Positions 1 to 9,371 of a stretch of DNA of 64,000 nt are shown here, in pieces (position 1 is the stretch's first letter; every line of letters starts with the position of its first letter). The position numbers were made by a program, and so were the translations under genes. The stretch spans positions 89,613 through 153,612 of the forward strand of contig NZ_JAVRIF010000010.1 in NCBI RefSeq assembly GCF_031846185.1, in the 5' to 3' direction. Below the pieces are notes generated by a model. It did not search any database, was not told the origin of the DNA, and saw only the letters and a list, made by a program, of their open reading frames with translations. Source of the stretch: Thalassotalea_H castellviae. GTDB taxonomy: Bacteria; Pseudomonadota; Gammaproteobacteria; Enterobacterales; Alteromonadaceae.

Positions 1-43
1 ATGATAAACACAATAATGGCTTTTATTAGGTATTTCTCAGAAA

Positions 44-499
44 ATGACAACAAAGTTTAAAGTTTTAGTGTTAAATGGCCCGAATTTAAATATGTTAGGC
101 AAGCGTGAACCTGAAATATATGGCTCATTGTCTCTTGATGAGATAATAAACGATTTAGTGCTGCGTGCTAATAATCTTGACATTGAACTTACTCATTTCC
201 AATCAAATGCTGAATTCGAAATGATTGATGAAATACATAAAGCATTTCAAGTGGTAGATTTTATTATTATCAACCCTGCGGCTTTCACCCACACCAGTGT
301 TGCATTAAGAGATGCCTTGTTATCAGTAAATATCCCTTTTATTGAAGTGCATTTATCTAACGTGCATGCCAGAGAAAATTTTAGACAACATTCGTATTTA
401 TCGGATGTTGCACAAGGCGTGATTTGTGGTTTAGGCCCTATAGGTTATGGCTATGCTTTAACAAGCGCGCATCAGTACTTAACCAAGAATTTGTCATAA
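44..499 (+). CDS. aroQ: 3-dehydroquinate dehydratase, type II
   Basis: Cytosolic enzyme of the shikimate pathway; it dehydrates 3-dehydroquinate to 3-dehydroshikimate. The 151-residue length is usual for the dodecameric type II family. The N-terminal LNGPNLNMLGKREPEIYG motif carries the catalytic tyrosine and arginine region; NPAAFTHTSVALRDAL and the IEVHLSNVHARE segment (catalytic His) are both present. It is followed 61 bases later by accB and accC in the same direction, the order common in gammaproteobacteria, so the three are probably co-transcribed. The ATG at the start has only a weak ribosome site, but the family N-terminus fixes it. Function is near certain. Confidence 0.97.
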   Translation: MTTKFKVLVLNGPNLNMLGKREPEIYGSLSLDEIINDLVLRANNLDIELTHFQSNAEFEMIDEIHKAFQVVDFIIINPAAFTHTSVALRDALLSVNIPFIEVHLSNVHARENFRQHSYLSDVAQGVICGLGPIGYGYALTSAHQYLTKNLS

Positions 500-560
500 T
501 TGATGTAAAAATATCAATTATAAACTTACACAATATATAAACAGTTAAAAAGGTAATCTC

Positions 561-1016
561 ATGGATATTCGTAAAATAAAAAAATTAATAGAACTAGTTG
601 AAGAATCAGGGATCAACGAACTAGAAATTTCTGAAGGTGAAGAATCAGTAAGAATTAGTCGTGGTGGCACAGTAATGCAAGCTGCACCAATGGTTCAACA
701 AGCTGCACCAGTAGCAAGTGCTGCTCCAGCACCGGCACCAGCAACTCCATCGGCTGAACCTGCAGCTCCAGCAGCATTATCAGGTCATATTGTTCGATCT
801 CCAATGGTTGGTACTTTCTATGCTTCTGCTTCACCTGATGCACCGGCTTTTGTTGAAGTTGGTCAACACGTTAATGCTGGCGATACATTATGTATTTTAG
901 AAGCAATGAAAATGATGAATCAAATTGAAGCGGATAAATCTGGCGTAATTAAAGAGATATTAGCCAATAACGAAGATGCTATTGAATTCGACCAACCGCT
1001 ATTCATCATTGAATAA
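561..1016 (+). CDS. accB: Biotin carboxyl carrier protein of acetyl-CoA carboxylase
   Basis: Carries the biotin that AccC carboxylates and the AccAD carboxyltransferase discharges to make malonyl-CoA, the first step of fatty acid synthesis. The N-terminal about 40 residues (MDIRKIKKLIELVEESGINE) are the usual BCCP helix. A Pro/Ala-rich linker spans about residues 45-75. The C-terminal biotinyl domain contains EAMKMMNQ with the modified lysine. At 151 residues it is of family length. An AAAGG ribosome site precedes the ATG, and accC begins 24 bases after the stop. Confidence 0.97.
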   Translation: MDIRKIKKLIELVEESGINELEISEGEESVRISRGGTVMQAAPMVQQAAPVASAAPAPAPATPSAEPAAPAALSGHIVRSPMVGTFYASASPDAPAFVEVGQHVNAGDTLCILEAMKMMNQIEADKSGVIKEILANNEDAIEFDQPLFIIE

Positions 1017-1040
1017 GCCCACTAAAAGAAGGGTAATTCC

Positions 1041-2387
1041 ATGTTAGATAAAGTACTTATCGCCAATAGAGGCGAAATTGCGTTGAGAATACTGCGTGCT
1101 TGTAAAGAGCTAGGTATTAAAACTGTTGCTGTTCATTCGACAGCAGACAAAAACCTCAAACATGTTTTATTAGCAGATGAAACCATTTGTATTGGTAAAG
1201 CACCAGCACCTGATAGTTACTTAAATATACCGGCCATTATTACAGCAGCTGAAGTCACAAATGCCGTTGCAATTCATCCTGGTTATGGCTTTTTAGCGGA
1301 AAATGCTGACTTTGCTGAGCAAGTGGAAAAATCAGGCTTTGCTTTTATCGGCCCAAAAGCCGAAAGCATCCGTATTATGGGTGATAAAGTTGCCGCGATC
1401 AAAGCCATGAAAGAAGCTGGGGTACCATGTGTTCCTGGTTCTGACGGGCCGTTAACTGATGATGACGCATTGAATATTGCGCACGGTAAACGTATTGGTT
1501 ATCCGGTCATTGTAAAAGCAGCTGGCGGCGGCGGTGGTCGTGGTATGCGTGTTGTTCGCAGTGAAGAAGAGTTGCTAGAAGCAATCGCTTTAACCAAGAG
1601 AGAAGCCGGCACAATTTTCAAAAATGATATGGTTTACATGGAAAAATTCCTTGAAAACCCACGTCATGTTGAAATTCAAATTATTGCCGATGGGCAAGGC
1701 GGCGCTATTCACTTAGGTGAGCGAGATTGTTCTATGCAACGTCGTCATCAAAAGGTAGTTGAAGAAGCACCAGCGCCAGGCATTACTCCGGAAATGCGCG
1801 CTAAAATTGGTGAACGATGCTGTAAAGCGTGTATTGATATTAACTATCGCGGTGCTGGTACGTTTGAATTTTTGTATGAAAACGGCGAGTTCTATTTCAT
1901 TGAAATGAATACCCGTATTCAAGTTGAACACCCCGTTACCGAAATGATCACCGGTGTTGATTTAATTAAAGAGCAATTACGTGTTGCTGCTGGTCAGCCG
2001 TTATCTTATACCCAAGAAGATATAAAAATTGCAGGGCATTCAATTGAATGTCGTATTAATGCTGAAGATCCACGTACTTTTATTCCTTCACCGGGTAAAA
2101 TCACCCGCTTTCATCCTCCGGGGGGAATGGGTGTGCGTTGGGACTCTCATATTTATGCAGATTATTCAGTACCACCACATTATGATTCGATGATCGGTAA
2201 GCTTATTACCTACGGTGATAACCGTGATGTGGCCATTGCTCGGATGCGCAATGCATTAAATGAATTAGTGATTGACGGTATTAAAACCAACATTGCCTTA
2301 CATCAAGATATTTTAAATGATCAAGGGTTTGTCAATGGCGGTGCAAATATCCATTATTTAGAAAAGAAACTTTCTGAAAACGAATAA
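1041..2387 (+). CDS. accC: Biotin carboxylase subunit of acetyl-CoA carboxylase
   Basis: ATP-dependent carboxylation of the biotin on AccB with bicarbonate. The 448 residues show the biotin-carboxylase N-domain (MLDKVLIANRGEIALRILRA), the ATP-grasp glycine loop KAAGGGGGRGMRVV near residue 160, the catalytic segment FIEMNTRIQVEHPVTEMITG and a C-terminal domain. An AGAAGGG ribosome site lies just before the ATG. It is the last gene of the aroQ-accB-accC unit and is followed by a strong terminator. In many gammaproteobacteria prmA comes next; here prmA is about 35 kb away on the other strand. Confidence 0.97.
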   Translation: MLDKVLIANRGEIALRILRACKELGIKTVAVHSTADKNLKHVLLADETICIGKAPAPDSYLNIPAIITAAEVTNAVAIHPGYGFLAENADFAEQVEKSGFAFIGPKAESIRIMGDKVAAIKAMKEAGVPCVPGSDGPLTDDDALNIAHGKRIGYPVIVKAAGGGGGRGMRVVRSEEELLEAIALTKREAGTIFKNDMVYMEKFLENPRHVEIQIIADGQGGAIHLGERDCSMQRRHQKVVEEAPAPGITPEMRAKIGERCCKACIDINYRGAGTFEFLYENGEFYFIEMNTRIQVEHPVTEMITGVDLIKEQLRVAAGQPLSYTQEDIKIAGHSIECRINAEDPRTFIPSPGKITRFHPPGGMGVRWDSHIYADYSVPPHYDSMIGKLITYGDNRDVAIARMRNALNELVIDGIKTNIALHQDILNDQGFVNGGANIHYLEKKLSENE

Positions 2388-2404
2388 TCCTTCTTCTCGC
2401 TGAT

Positions 2405-2433
2405 AAAAAGCCTGCTTATGCAGGCTTTTTTGT
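2405..2433 (+). terminator. Intrinsic terminator after accC
   Basis: GC-rich stem AAAAAGCCTGC / GCAGGCTTTTTT with a 4-base TTAT loop and a T run, 18 bases after the accC stop. It would end the aroQ-accBC transcript. Confidence 0.9.
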
Positions 2434-2470
2434 TTAAACTATCTGTGAATTTATTACAGGTGACCAATTC

Positions 2471-3061
2471 ATGCACAAACTAATAACTGCAATATTTATT
2501 ATTCTATATTCATTAAATGCCCAAGCTGATGCGCCTTTAGTATCAATTGATAGTCATGAGCAGTTTTTCAATAACATCAAACAGCATTGTGGTAAGGCAT
2601 ATGCGGGAACAGTTACTGTAGATAATGCCAAAGGTGATGGGTTTGCTAACAAACAACTAATTATGCATGTTAGAAGTTGTAGCGATAACACCCTACAGAT
2701 TCCATTTCATGTTGGTGAAGATGCTTCGAGAACCTGGATTATTACAAAAACCGGCTCAGGATTATCTCTAAAGCACGATCATCGACACAAAGATGGCAGT
2801 AACGATGAATTAACTATGTACGGTGGCCATACAGTTGACGCAGGTTGGCCACAAGTACAATCTTTTCCAGCGGACCAATACTCTAAAGAAACATTTGTTC
2901 GCGGTGGAATTCCACAATCGATAGGCAATACTTGGCAGATGTATATCTATCCGGAGAAATTCACTTATCGTTTAATTAGGCAAGGTAGAGAGTTCCGCGT
3001 AGATTTTGACTTAACAAAACCCATTAAAACACCTGATGCTCCATGGGGATACCACGATTAA
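2471..3061 (+). CDS. Exported protein of unknown function
   Basis: No family is recognised. The first about 20 residues (MHKLITAIFIILYSLNAQA-D) form a signal peptide with an AxA-like cleavage site, so the mature protein of about 176 residues is probably periplasmic or secreted. It has two cysteines (about residues 39 and 70) that could form a disulfide, a His-rich stretch LKHDHRHKDG near residue 100, and no hydrophobic segment after the signal. It stands alone between the accC terminator and the two oxidoreductase-like mini-genes. Coding is supported by the signal peptide and by normal codon use. Confidence 0.8.
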   Translation: MHKLITAIFIILYSLNAQADAPLVSIDSHEQFFNNIKQHCGKAYAGTVTVDNAKGDGFANKQLIMHVRSCSDNTLQIPFHVGEDASRTWIITKTGSGLSLKHDHRHKDGSNDELTMYGGHTVDAGWPQVQSFPADQYSKETFVRGGIPQSIGNTWQMYIYPEKFTYRLIRQGREFRVDFDLTKPIKTPDAPWGYHD

Positions 3062-3112
3062 TCGAGACTATTTAAACATCTTGACGAAAAACTTTAAGAG
3101 CTAATTCATCCT

Positions 3113-3277
3113 ATGTCTGAATTATTAGAAAAACCACAACCACCAGCCGAAGGTGAATGTTGCGATAGAGCTTGTACCCCTTGTGTGTGGGATCTTTACT
3201 ATGCAGAACGTAAAAAATGGCGTTTACAACAAGTTGAACTGCAAGAAAAAGCAGCAAATCAAAAAGATGATGATTAA
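3113..3277 (+). CDS. Oxidoreductase-like domain mini-protein (first copy)
   Basis: A 54-residue gene. The segment ECCDRACTPCVWDLYYAE matches the Oxidored-like family (PF09791 type): a Cys-Cys pair, CxxC and the CVWDxYY signature, seen in small bacterial proteins and at the N-terminus of some eukaryotic proteins. The four cysteines suggest metal or redox chemistry, but no activity is established. The tail is charged (KAANQKDDD). A second, paralogous gene begins 6 bases after this stop. The start ATG is the first in frame. Confidence 0.75.
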   Translation: MSELLEKPQPPAEGECCDRACTPCVWDLYYAERKKWRLQQVELQEKAANQKDDD

Positions 3278-3283
3278 TGTTAA

Positions 3284-3484
3284 ATGAACATGAATAATCC
3301 TTTAAACACTAAACCTGTGCCGCCTGCTGATGATGATTGCTGTGGCGGCGGATCATGTTCTCCTTGCGTATGGGATCAATATTATGCTGACTTAACGCAG
3401 TGGCAACAACAAACAGAAAATCGGGAAGATTCCCGACAATCCCCCCTCTTTTCAAAACAAAGTAAAGAGACTACTTACCGATAA
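3284..3484 (+). CDS. Oxidoreductase-like domain mini-protein (second copy)
   Basis: A 66-residue paralogue of the preceding gene: CCGGGSCSPCVWDQYYADLTQWQQQ aligns with CCDRACTPCVWDLYYAERKKWRLQQ, and both have a proline-rich N-terminus. The cysteine pattern is kept, with a Gly-rich insert between the Cys pairs. The pair is probably a tandem duplication expressed together. The C-terminal 20 residues (EDSRQSPLFSKQSKETTYR region) have no counterpart in the first copy. Biochemical role unknown. Confidence 0.75.
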   Translation: MNMNNPLNTKPVPPADDDCCGGGSCSPCVWDQYYADLTQWQQQTENREDSRQSPLFSKQSKETTYR

Positions 3485-3528
3485 ACCTTCTTTTTAAGTA
3501 GGTTAAATAACGAGACTCTCCCTCGTCG

Positions 3529-4728
3529 TTAATTTTTTAAATTTGTATTCACCCAATGTGGAAGTTGGCATAACAAAACCACAATAACCGAACACCACAT
3601 TAACAGTGCAAAAGGCAATGCACTGCCATCATAAAAATACGCAAGAATTGGCCCAGCAAGTGAGCCGATACCAAACCTTAATGTGCCAATAACCGCCGTG
3701 GCTGTGCCTGATTCTCGATTAAACCCTAATAATATCAAGGCATCTGTATTGACGGCAATCATTGAAATACTACCCATCAAAGGTAACAAAACCGCCACTG
3801 TATAAATAAGGGGTAACTGAAAATACTGCGCAATAACTAATCCACTGGAAGCTAATAAAGCAACCACTAAACCGTACGATTGCATTTTTCTTGAACCCTT
3901 TCTAGTCACTAAACGAGTGTTAATAAAATGTGCCGTCATCAAAGTCATGACGTTAATGCCAAATAAAAAACTAAAGGCAAATTCAGACACCTTAAAAACA
4001 GTTAAATACACAAAAGGAATTGCGGTAATAAAAGCAAAAAAAGCTAAAGAAATAGCCATAGAGCTCAATAAATCTAATTGCGATTTTTTATGACCGAAAA
4101 CAATTTTATATCGTGCTAAAAAACTCACCCTTTTTACTTCGACAACTTGTTTTCTTTCCGGTAAAAAGCGATAAGCCAGACATAAAATTAACAAGCTATA
4201 TATGCCCAAAACCGTGAAAATTGCTTGCCAACTATGTAATAACAATACACTGCCAATACTCGGGGCTATCATAGGTGCAACCATCATTATCATAGAAACA
4301 TAAGAAAAGCCTTTGGCCGTATTATTACCATAACGTTCTTTTATTGTTCCTGGCACAACAACCGTGGCTGCGCTACTTATAAACGCTTGCGCAAATCTTA
4401 AAGTTAAAAAGTGTTCAATTGATGTTACAAAAGGAATCGCAAAACTGACGAGTGTAAAGCCTGAAATGCCTATGATGACTAATGTTCGTCGGCGATATTT
4501 GTCTGCCAATGGGCCAAAAAATAATAACCCTAATGCATAACCTAACAAATAAATGCTTAAGCTATTTTGAACAGACGACATATCAGTAGATAATTGCGCG
4601 GCAATAATAGGCATTGCCGGTAAATACATATCAATGGCTAAAGGTGAAACAGCAATGATTGAAGCTAATAATGGTAATAATAGCTTTAACGAAACTTGGT
4701 GATTAGTTTGCTCAGAAGTTGTCATCAT
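3529..4728 (-). CDS. MFS drug/metabolite efflux transporter, Bcr/CflA type
   Basis: Inner-membrane proton-driven exporter of the 12-helix major facilitator superfamily. The 399 residues begin with the Bcr/CflA hallmark SPLAIDMYLPAMPIIA in helix 1, followed by the loop 2-3 motif GPLADKYRRR near residue 75 and a motif-C-like proline/glycine segment APMIAPSIGSVLL. Its start overlaps the stop of the upstream MocR gene by 4 bases (ATGA), so the two are translationally coupled, and the regulator probably controls this exporter. The substrate cannot be told from sequence. Confidence 0.88.
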   Translation of the reverse strand: MMTTSEQTNHQVSLKLLLPLLASIIAVSPLAIDMYLPAMPIIAAQLSTDMSSVQNSLSIYLLGYALGLLFFGPLADKYRRRTLVIIGISGFTLVSFAIPFVTSIEHFLTLRFAQAFISSAATVVVPGTIKERYGNNTAKGFSYVSMIMMVAPMIAPSIGSVLLLHSWQAIFTVLGIYSLLILCLAYRFLPERKQVVEVKRVSFLARYKIVFGHKKSQLDLLSSMAISLAFFAFITAIPFVYLTVFKVSEFAFSFLFGINVMTLMTAHFINTRLVTRKGSRKMQSYGLVVALLASSGLVIAQYFQLPLIYTVAVLLPLMGSISMIAVNTDALILLGFNRESGTATAVIGTLRFGIGSLAGPILAYFYDGSALPFALLMWCSVIVVLLCQLPHWVNTNLKN

Positions 4729-6170
4729 TTTTTCGAATACTCAGAAACAAGGCTACCTAAGGTTGCCACCGCGTGATCTATTTTTTCACTCCACTTAATA
4801 CCAAAACTTAATCGCATATAATTTTTATATTGGCCAGAAGGAGAAAATATTTCTCCCGGAGCAAAACTTACCCCTTGCTCAATCGCTTTAGAAAAAATCT
4901 TACTGGTATTAACATGAGAACGACAACGTATCCACAAAACACTTCCTCCTTGCGGTTTTGAAATACACACTTCATGAGGAAAATGTTCCGCGACAAGTTC
5001 TCTCATTCGCTCTAGGTTGTAACGTAAGGTTTTCCTCAACACCTGTAAATGACGATCATATTCGCCACTTAATAAATAATCCGTTAATGTCCATTGTTGT
5101 AGCATAGCCGTAGAACAAGATTGAGCACGTTTAATTCTTTTAGCTGTTTCTTCAAATTTACCTGGGATCAACCAACCAATCCGATAACCAGGAGCAGCAG
5201 TTTTCGAAAAAGAAGAACACGTCATCACCAAGCCTTTTTCAGAATATAATTGAGCGGGTACAGGTCTTGTTTCAGTAAAATAAATATCGCTGTAAACATC
5301 ATCTTCAATCAGTGGAATATCTCGCGACTCTAACAGTTTGACTAGTGCCTGACGTTGTTCGTTAGTCATCAAAGATCCCAACGGGTTATTAATCGCCGTT
5401 GAAAATAAGCAAGCCGTTACCTTATGCTGATCGAGTACCTTAGCTAATTCATTAACACACACACCTTCTTCGGTGCAGGTGTAAACTTCTAGCGCTTTCA
5501 TCCCTAAACTCTCAATCAGCTCAATTAAACCAAAAAAACAGGGAGACTCAACAGCAATTATATCGCCTCTTTTCGCCACACATTGTAAGGCAATGGATAG
5601 CGCTTCTTGAGCACCGCTCGTGATCACCATGTCCTGATGATTCACATCAACACCTAATTCTTGATACCGTAAGGCTAACGTTAAGCGCAGTTTTGCATCA
5701 CCATTAATCGGGCCATAACTCACGGCTTTTTCCGCCACTCGACTTAACACAGAACGCATTAATCGCGCCAAAGCCTTATCTGGTGGATGAGCATTAACAG
5801 GGTTGGATATTCCTAACGCAACTGTGTCTGGTAAATGAACGGCGTCATATACTTGTTCTATTAAACTTCGACACGATACTTCAACCGGTTGGCAACAAGC
5901 CCATTTAGCTCGCATAGGTAATAAAGTTCTAGCTTGTTTGGCTTTAAGATAATAACCAGATTGTGGACGAGCCGAAATACAACCTTGTCGTTCAAGCTCA
6001 ATATAAGCTTGCTTGACAGTTGGCACGCTTATGTCAAATTGTCGACTGAGCTTGCGTAAACTAGGCAGCTTATCTCCTGCTCGTAGTGCGCCACTTTCAA
6101 CTTGTCGATCGATAAAATCGATCACTTGCTGATATAAAAATTCTGAAGATGATTTATCGAGTAATCGCAT
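4725..6170 (-). CDS. MocR-type regulator: GntR winged helix fused to PLP aminotransferase domain
   Basis: A 481-residue transcription factor of the MocR/PdxR family. Residues 1-75 are a GntR winged helix (GDKLPSLRKLSRQFDISVPTVKQAYIELERQGCISARPQSGYYL). The rest is a class I aminotransferase fold with the PLP-lysine motif SSFSKTAAPGYRIGW and the ATSGAQEAL and NPLGSLM segments. Such proteins usually sense PLP or an amino compound rather than catalyse. It overlaps the exporter gene by 4 bases and diverges from the small gene at 6325; the 154-base region between is the likely operator. Confidence 0.88.
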   Translation of the reverse strand: MRLLDKSSSEFLYQQVIDFIDRQVESGALRAGDKLPSLRKLSRQFDISVPTVKQAYIELERQGCISARPQSGYYLKAKQARTLLPMRAKWACCQPVEVSCRSLIEQVYDAVHLPDTVALGISNPVNAHPPDKALARLMRSVLSRVAEKAVSYGPINGDAKLRLTLALRYQELGVDVNHQDMVITSGAQEALSIALQCVAKRGDIIAVESPCFFGLIELIESLGMKALEVYTCTEEGVCVNELAKVLDQHKVTACLFSTAINNPLGSLMTNEQRQALVKLLESRDIPLIEDDVYSDIYFTETRPVPAQLYSEKGLVMTCSSFSKTAAPGYRIGWLIPGKFEETAKRIKRAQSCSTAMLQQWTLTDYLLSGEYDRHLQVLRKTLRYNLERMRELVAEHFPHEVCISKPQGGSVLWIRCRSHVNTSKIFSKAIEQGVSFAPGEIFSPSGQYKNYMRLSFGIKWSEKIDHAVATLGSLVSEYSKK

Positions 6171-6324
6171 GATAACGCCGTTTCCAAAACCTAAACTTGA
6201 ATTACAAACTGTATAGGTATCATTTCTATTTTTTTGTGTATGTTATTACATCAAATTTTCCTTAAACTGTCCATCAATCATTCATATCTCATGACATTTT
6301 TGAGATCAAAACCAAGGAGTTTAT

Positions 6325-6486
6325 ATGCGTTTAATCAAATCAATACATTCGTGGTTCAAACAATGGTTTAGTGCAAGTTTTAACAGCAATATTTATGAAA
6401 GTCTTGCTGCGGTTGAAGCACCATTAAACTCGCTTCGAATAGCTAGATTAGTTAAAGATCAAACTGAGAAATGTTGTCAACGCTAA
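6325..6486 (+). CDS. Small protein of 53 residues, unknown function
   Basis: The ATG is preceded by a good ribosome site (AAGGAG, 6 bases away), and a clean terminator follows about 85 bases after the stop, so this is very likely a real short gene. The product starts MRLIKSIHSWFKQWF, an amphipathic helix rich in Lys and aromatic residues, and ends with a charged tail containing Cys-Cys (EKCCQR). There is no clear signal peptide. It is transcribed divergently from the MocR regulator and may be one of its targets. No family is recognised. Confidence 0.65.
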   Translation: MRLIKSIHSWFKQWFSASFNSNIYESLAAVEAPLNSLRIARLVKDQTEKCCQR

Positions 6487-6570
6487 CTTAGTTAGTTGTT
6501 TTGAATAATGAAACTAGTGACTTCTATCTTTTTTGCAAACCACTTATTTACCTTTAAGTGATATTGCACT

Positions 6571-6607
6571 ACGGCTTGTCGATTCCTTCCTCTTCAAGCC
6601 GTTTTTT
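6571..6607 (+). terminator. Intrinsic terminator after the 53-residue gene
   Basis: Stem ACGGCTTG / CAAGCCGT with a 16-base loop followed by TTTTTT. It reads out on the + strand and belongs to the small gene at 6325. Confidence 0.8.
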
Positions 6608-6668
6608 CTGCAACAAATGAACAGTTAGGTTAACGGTTCATTTTTAACAATTTTAATAGCCTTGCACA

Positions 6669-9095
6669 TTAATAAACACTGCCAATTGGTGAACCCGGCG
6701 GCATTTTAATCGTTGATTTAGGTGTCATTAATTTACCTTGACCTAAACTATATTCAATTTGATTTTCTAGTAATGAAAACTGTGCAGCCATCGCTTTATA
6801 TTTTCTCGATTTTTGATTTTCTTTCAACCAACGCTTTAATTGAGTCAAGCTATAAAACACTTCAGATCTTACTTCGCTCACTAATCCCTTTTGATGCCAT
6901 AATGCTAGTAAATGCTCAACCACTTGCTGATTAACACGTTGTTGGGTCAGTACTTTCAAAGCTTTTTCAGGCTTACTTTTTATCGTAGATTTTATCAGTT
7001 TATCGAATAATTCTGCGATTGAAAAAACATCAGTATTTAACATCGATTGCTGTTGTAATCGTGCTAAACGTCCCGCGTTTAATAGTAATGTTAAGGTATG
7101 TTTTGCACTGGCTTCAGCAGCAGATACCGGGTCAAAAGTTAAGCCTGTATTACTGATAAAGCTTTCACGATCTCGATAGTAACCATATGCTTTGGGTGGA
7201 ATTAACTTAATTATATGCTCAGGTAAAGTGAGCACGTCGGGTGAAAGAGTAGTCAGTAAGGCATTCAATGCTGCTGTTTGCGTTTTACCGTCAACGGTAG
7301 CTAATTCAACGTTTTGATTTTCTTCACGCACTTGATAACTATAATCCACCCCAGCAATCAATTTAGCGGTAGCTTCAACCTGAAAACGATGAAAATTATA
7401 GATTGGCACTAATACCGGCTCTATTTCAGACAACGGTGTCCCTACAGGAATACTATTAACACCAAAATCAGCAAGAGCTTTTTCTCTTACCGCCAACATT
7501 CTTAATAATTCTTGGCTGGCATTTTTACCGTTGTCCCATAAATGTCCGGTGTTATGAGCACCAGAATGTGGGCGTGCATCAGCATCAGACACATATAGCA
7601 AACCTTTTTCTTGAGCAGACTTAATCGTACTCGCTAAAAAATTTGATTCATTTTCTTCGGTTAAATCACTGTAGCCATACGCGATAACATGTTTATCCCA
7701 CACACCAATTTTATCATCGTAAGCCTTTGATAAATCAATTTCACCATTGTTGAGAGTAATAAACGGATGCGGATAATCCATCACAGATGCGCGATCATTC
7801 GTACTCGCGGCAAAGTTATGAGCGATACCCAACGTATGACCCACCTCATGAGCCGATAATTGACGAATTCTCGCTAATGCCATTTCTTTCATCGCAGAAG
7901 TATCAGTTTCTGCAGTGTCAAAAGGTGAAGTTAAACCAAGAGCAATCAAATAGTCTTGTCTGACTCTTAAAGAGCCTAAAGTTACATGACCTTTCATGAT
8001 TTCACCAGTACGAGGATCAATAACCGATGAACCATATGACCACCCTCGTGTAGCCCTGTGTACCCATTGAATCACGTTGTAACGCACATCCATTGGGTCA
8101 GCATCAGCAGGTAACATTTTCACTTGAAAAGCATCTTTATAACCTATCGCTTCATATGCTTGATTCCACCAACGAGCTCCGTCTAACAATGCACTTTTAA
8201 CCGGCTCTGGTACGCCAGCATCTAAATAATAAATAATCGGTTCAACGGCTTCGCTGACTTTCGCCGCAGGATTTTTTTTCGTTAATCGATGACGAGGGAT
8301 CACGCGTTTAATTAATGGTTGATCAATAGCACTCGCATAGTCAGCGTAAGAGTGTGACCAAAATCCACTGAACGGATGAAAAGCACGCGTTTGATAATTA
8401 TCATCCGGTAATTTAATTAATGAATGATGAAGATTTACGGTAATCGCACTATTTTCAGGGGTTACCGTGCGTAAGTATTTACCAGCACCGCTGCCTTTAT
8501 AAGTAACGGTTGCCTCTAACTCGGTATTTTTGGGAAATGCTTTTATACGTTTTTTATACAAACCACTGCGGCTAGCGTCTATCTTAAAATTGCCTTCTTT
8601 ACGTCTTTTTAAGGTATCCGAAATATTATGAATATCTGAAAGTAAAAAAGGGGTGTAATCAATTAAAACCACCGCTTTGTCTTTAGAAGTAGTTTCAACC
8701 TTAAACCCCCAAATAATTGAGCTGGCAAACGCTTCATTAACTGCTTTTTTTTCTAAAACATTTTGACTGTTTGCTCGATAATAAGTATTTTTTTGACGAA
8801 GAAACACTTTATTGCCAACTCGTTCAAATTGCACTAAACGTGTATCACCTAATTGACCACGATCAAGGCCAATATCATTTGAGCCAATACCATGAGGCAT
8901 TGAGCTTTGAAAAAGAAACGCTTGATCAAATTTATCAATGGCTAAGTAAACTTTGCCTGCTTCATCATCTAAATAAAAAGAAAAATAGCCTTCTTGTAAG
9001 GTTTTTCCTTTTATAAAATCACCAAAGCTAGTTGACGCGTGCAGCGAAAAAATACTGCAGGTGAGTAATAAAAGAATATTTTTGAGCAATTTCAT
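6669..9095 (-). CDS. Exported zinc-dependent metalloprotease (DUF5117/DUF4953 type)
   Basis: Large secreted or periplasmic peptidase of 808 residues with an N-terminal signal (MKLLKNILLLLTCSIFSLHAS). The metzincin zinc site HEVGHTLGIAH is complete at about residues 416-426 (three His and the catalytic Glu). The N-terminal half, with the FLFQSSMPHGIGSNDIGLDRGQ segment, resembles DUF5117; the region around the zinc site resembles DUF4953. These proteins are common in marine Alteromonadales and Bacteroidetes. The gene stands alone and natural substrates are unknown. Its 5' end faces fbp across 276 bases that should hold both promoters. Confidence 0.88.
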   Translation of the reverse strand: MKLLKNILLLLTCSIFSLHASTSFGDFIKGKTLQEGYFSFYLDDEAGKVYLAIDKFDQAFLFQSSMPHGIGSNDIGLDRGQLGDTRLVQFERVGNKVFLRQKNTYYRANSQNVLEKKAVNEAFASSIIWGFKVETTSKDKAVVLIDYTPFLLSDIHNISDTLKRRKEGNFKIDASRSGLYKKRIKAFPKNTELEATVTYKGSGAGKYLRTVTPENSAITVNLHHSLIKLPDDNYQTRAFHPFSGFWSHSYADYASAIDQPLIKRVIPRHRLTKKNPAAKVSEAVEPIIYYLDAGVPEPVKSALLDGARWWNQAYEAIGYKDAFQVKMLPADADPMDVRYNVIQWVHRATRGWSYGSSVIDPRTGEIMKGHVTLGSLRVRQDYLIALGLTSPFDTAETDTSAMKEMALARIRQLSAHEVGHTLGIAHNFAASTNDRASVMDYPHPFITLNNGEIDLSKAYDDKIGVWDKHVIAYGYSDLTEENESNFLASTIKSAQEKGLLYVSDADARPHSGAHNTGHLWDNGKNASQELLRMLAVREKALADFGVNSIPVGTPLSEIEPVLVPIYNFHRFQVEATAKLIAGVDYSYQVREENQNVELATVDGKTQTAALNALLTTLSPDVLTLPEHIIKLIPPKAYGYYRDRESFISNTGLTFDPVSAAEASAKHTLTLLLNAGRLARLQQQSMLNTDVFSIAELFDKLIKSTIKSKPEKALKVLTQQRVNQQVVEHLLALWHQKGLVSEVRSEVFYSLTQLKRWLKENQKSRKYKAMAAQFSLLENQIEYSLGQGKLMTPKSTIKMPPGSPIGSVY

Positions 9096-9371
9096 ATATT
9101 TTCCTTTTCAATTGCGCGATACAGAGAAATTTTTCACCGGTAATTAGAGAAAATGGCTACTGATTAACCGGCAATTTATTGTTATAATTAAGATGAACGT
9201 CAAAATGAAAATAGGTAATTTTCGGTTATATACCATTTAAGAAATTAGTTTTTCGCATCTGACGATTTAACGCACCTGCTTTACATGAACAGTAAAGGTT
9301 CAATAAAGCCAAATAAATATAATATACAATTTACTCAATAACGAGTAAAAATCTTAAAATTAGGTAAAACA

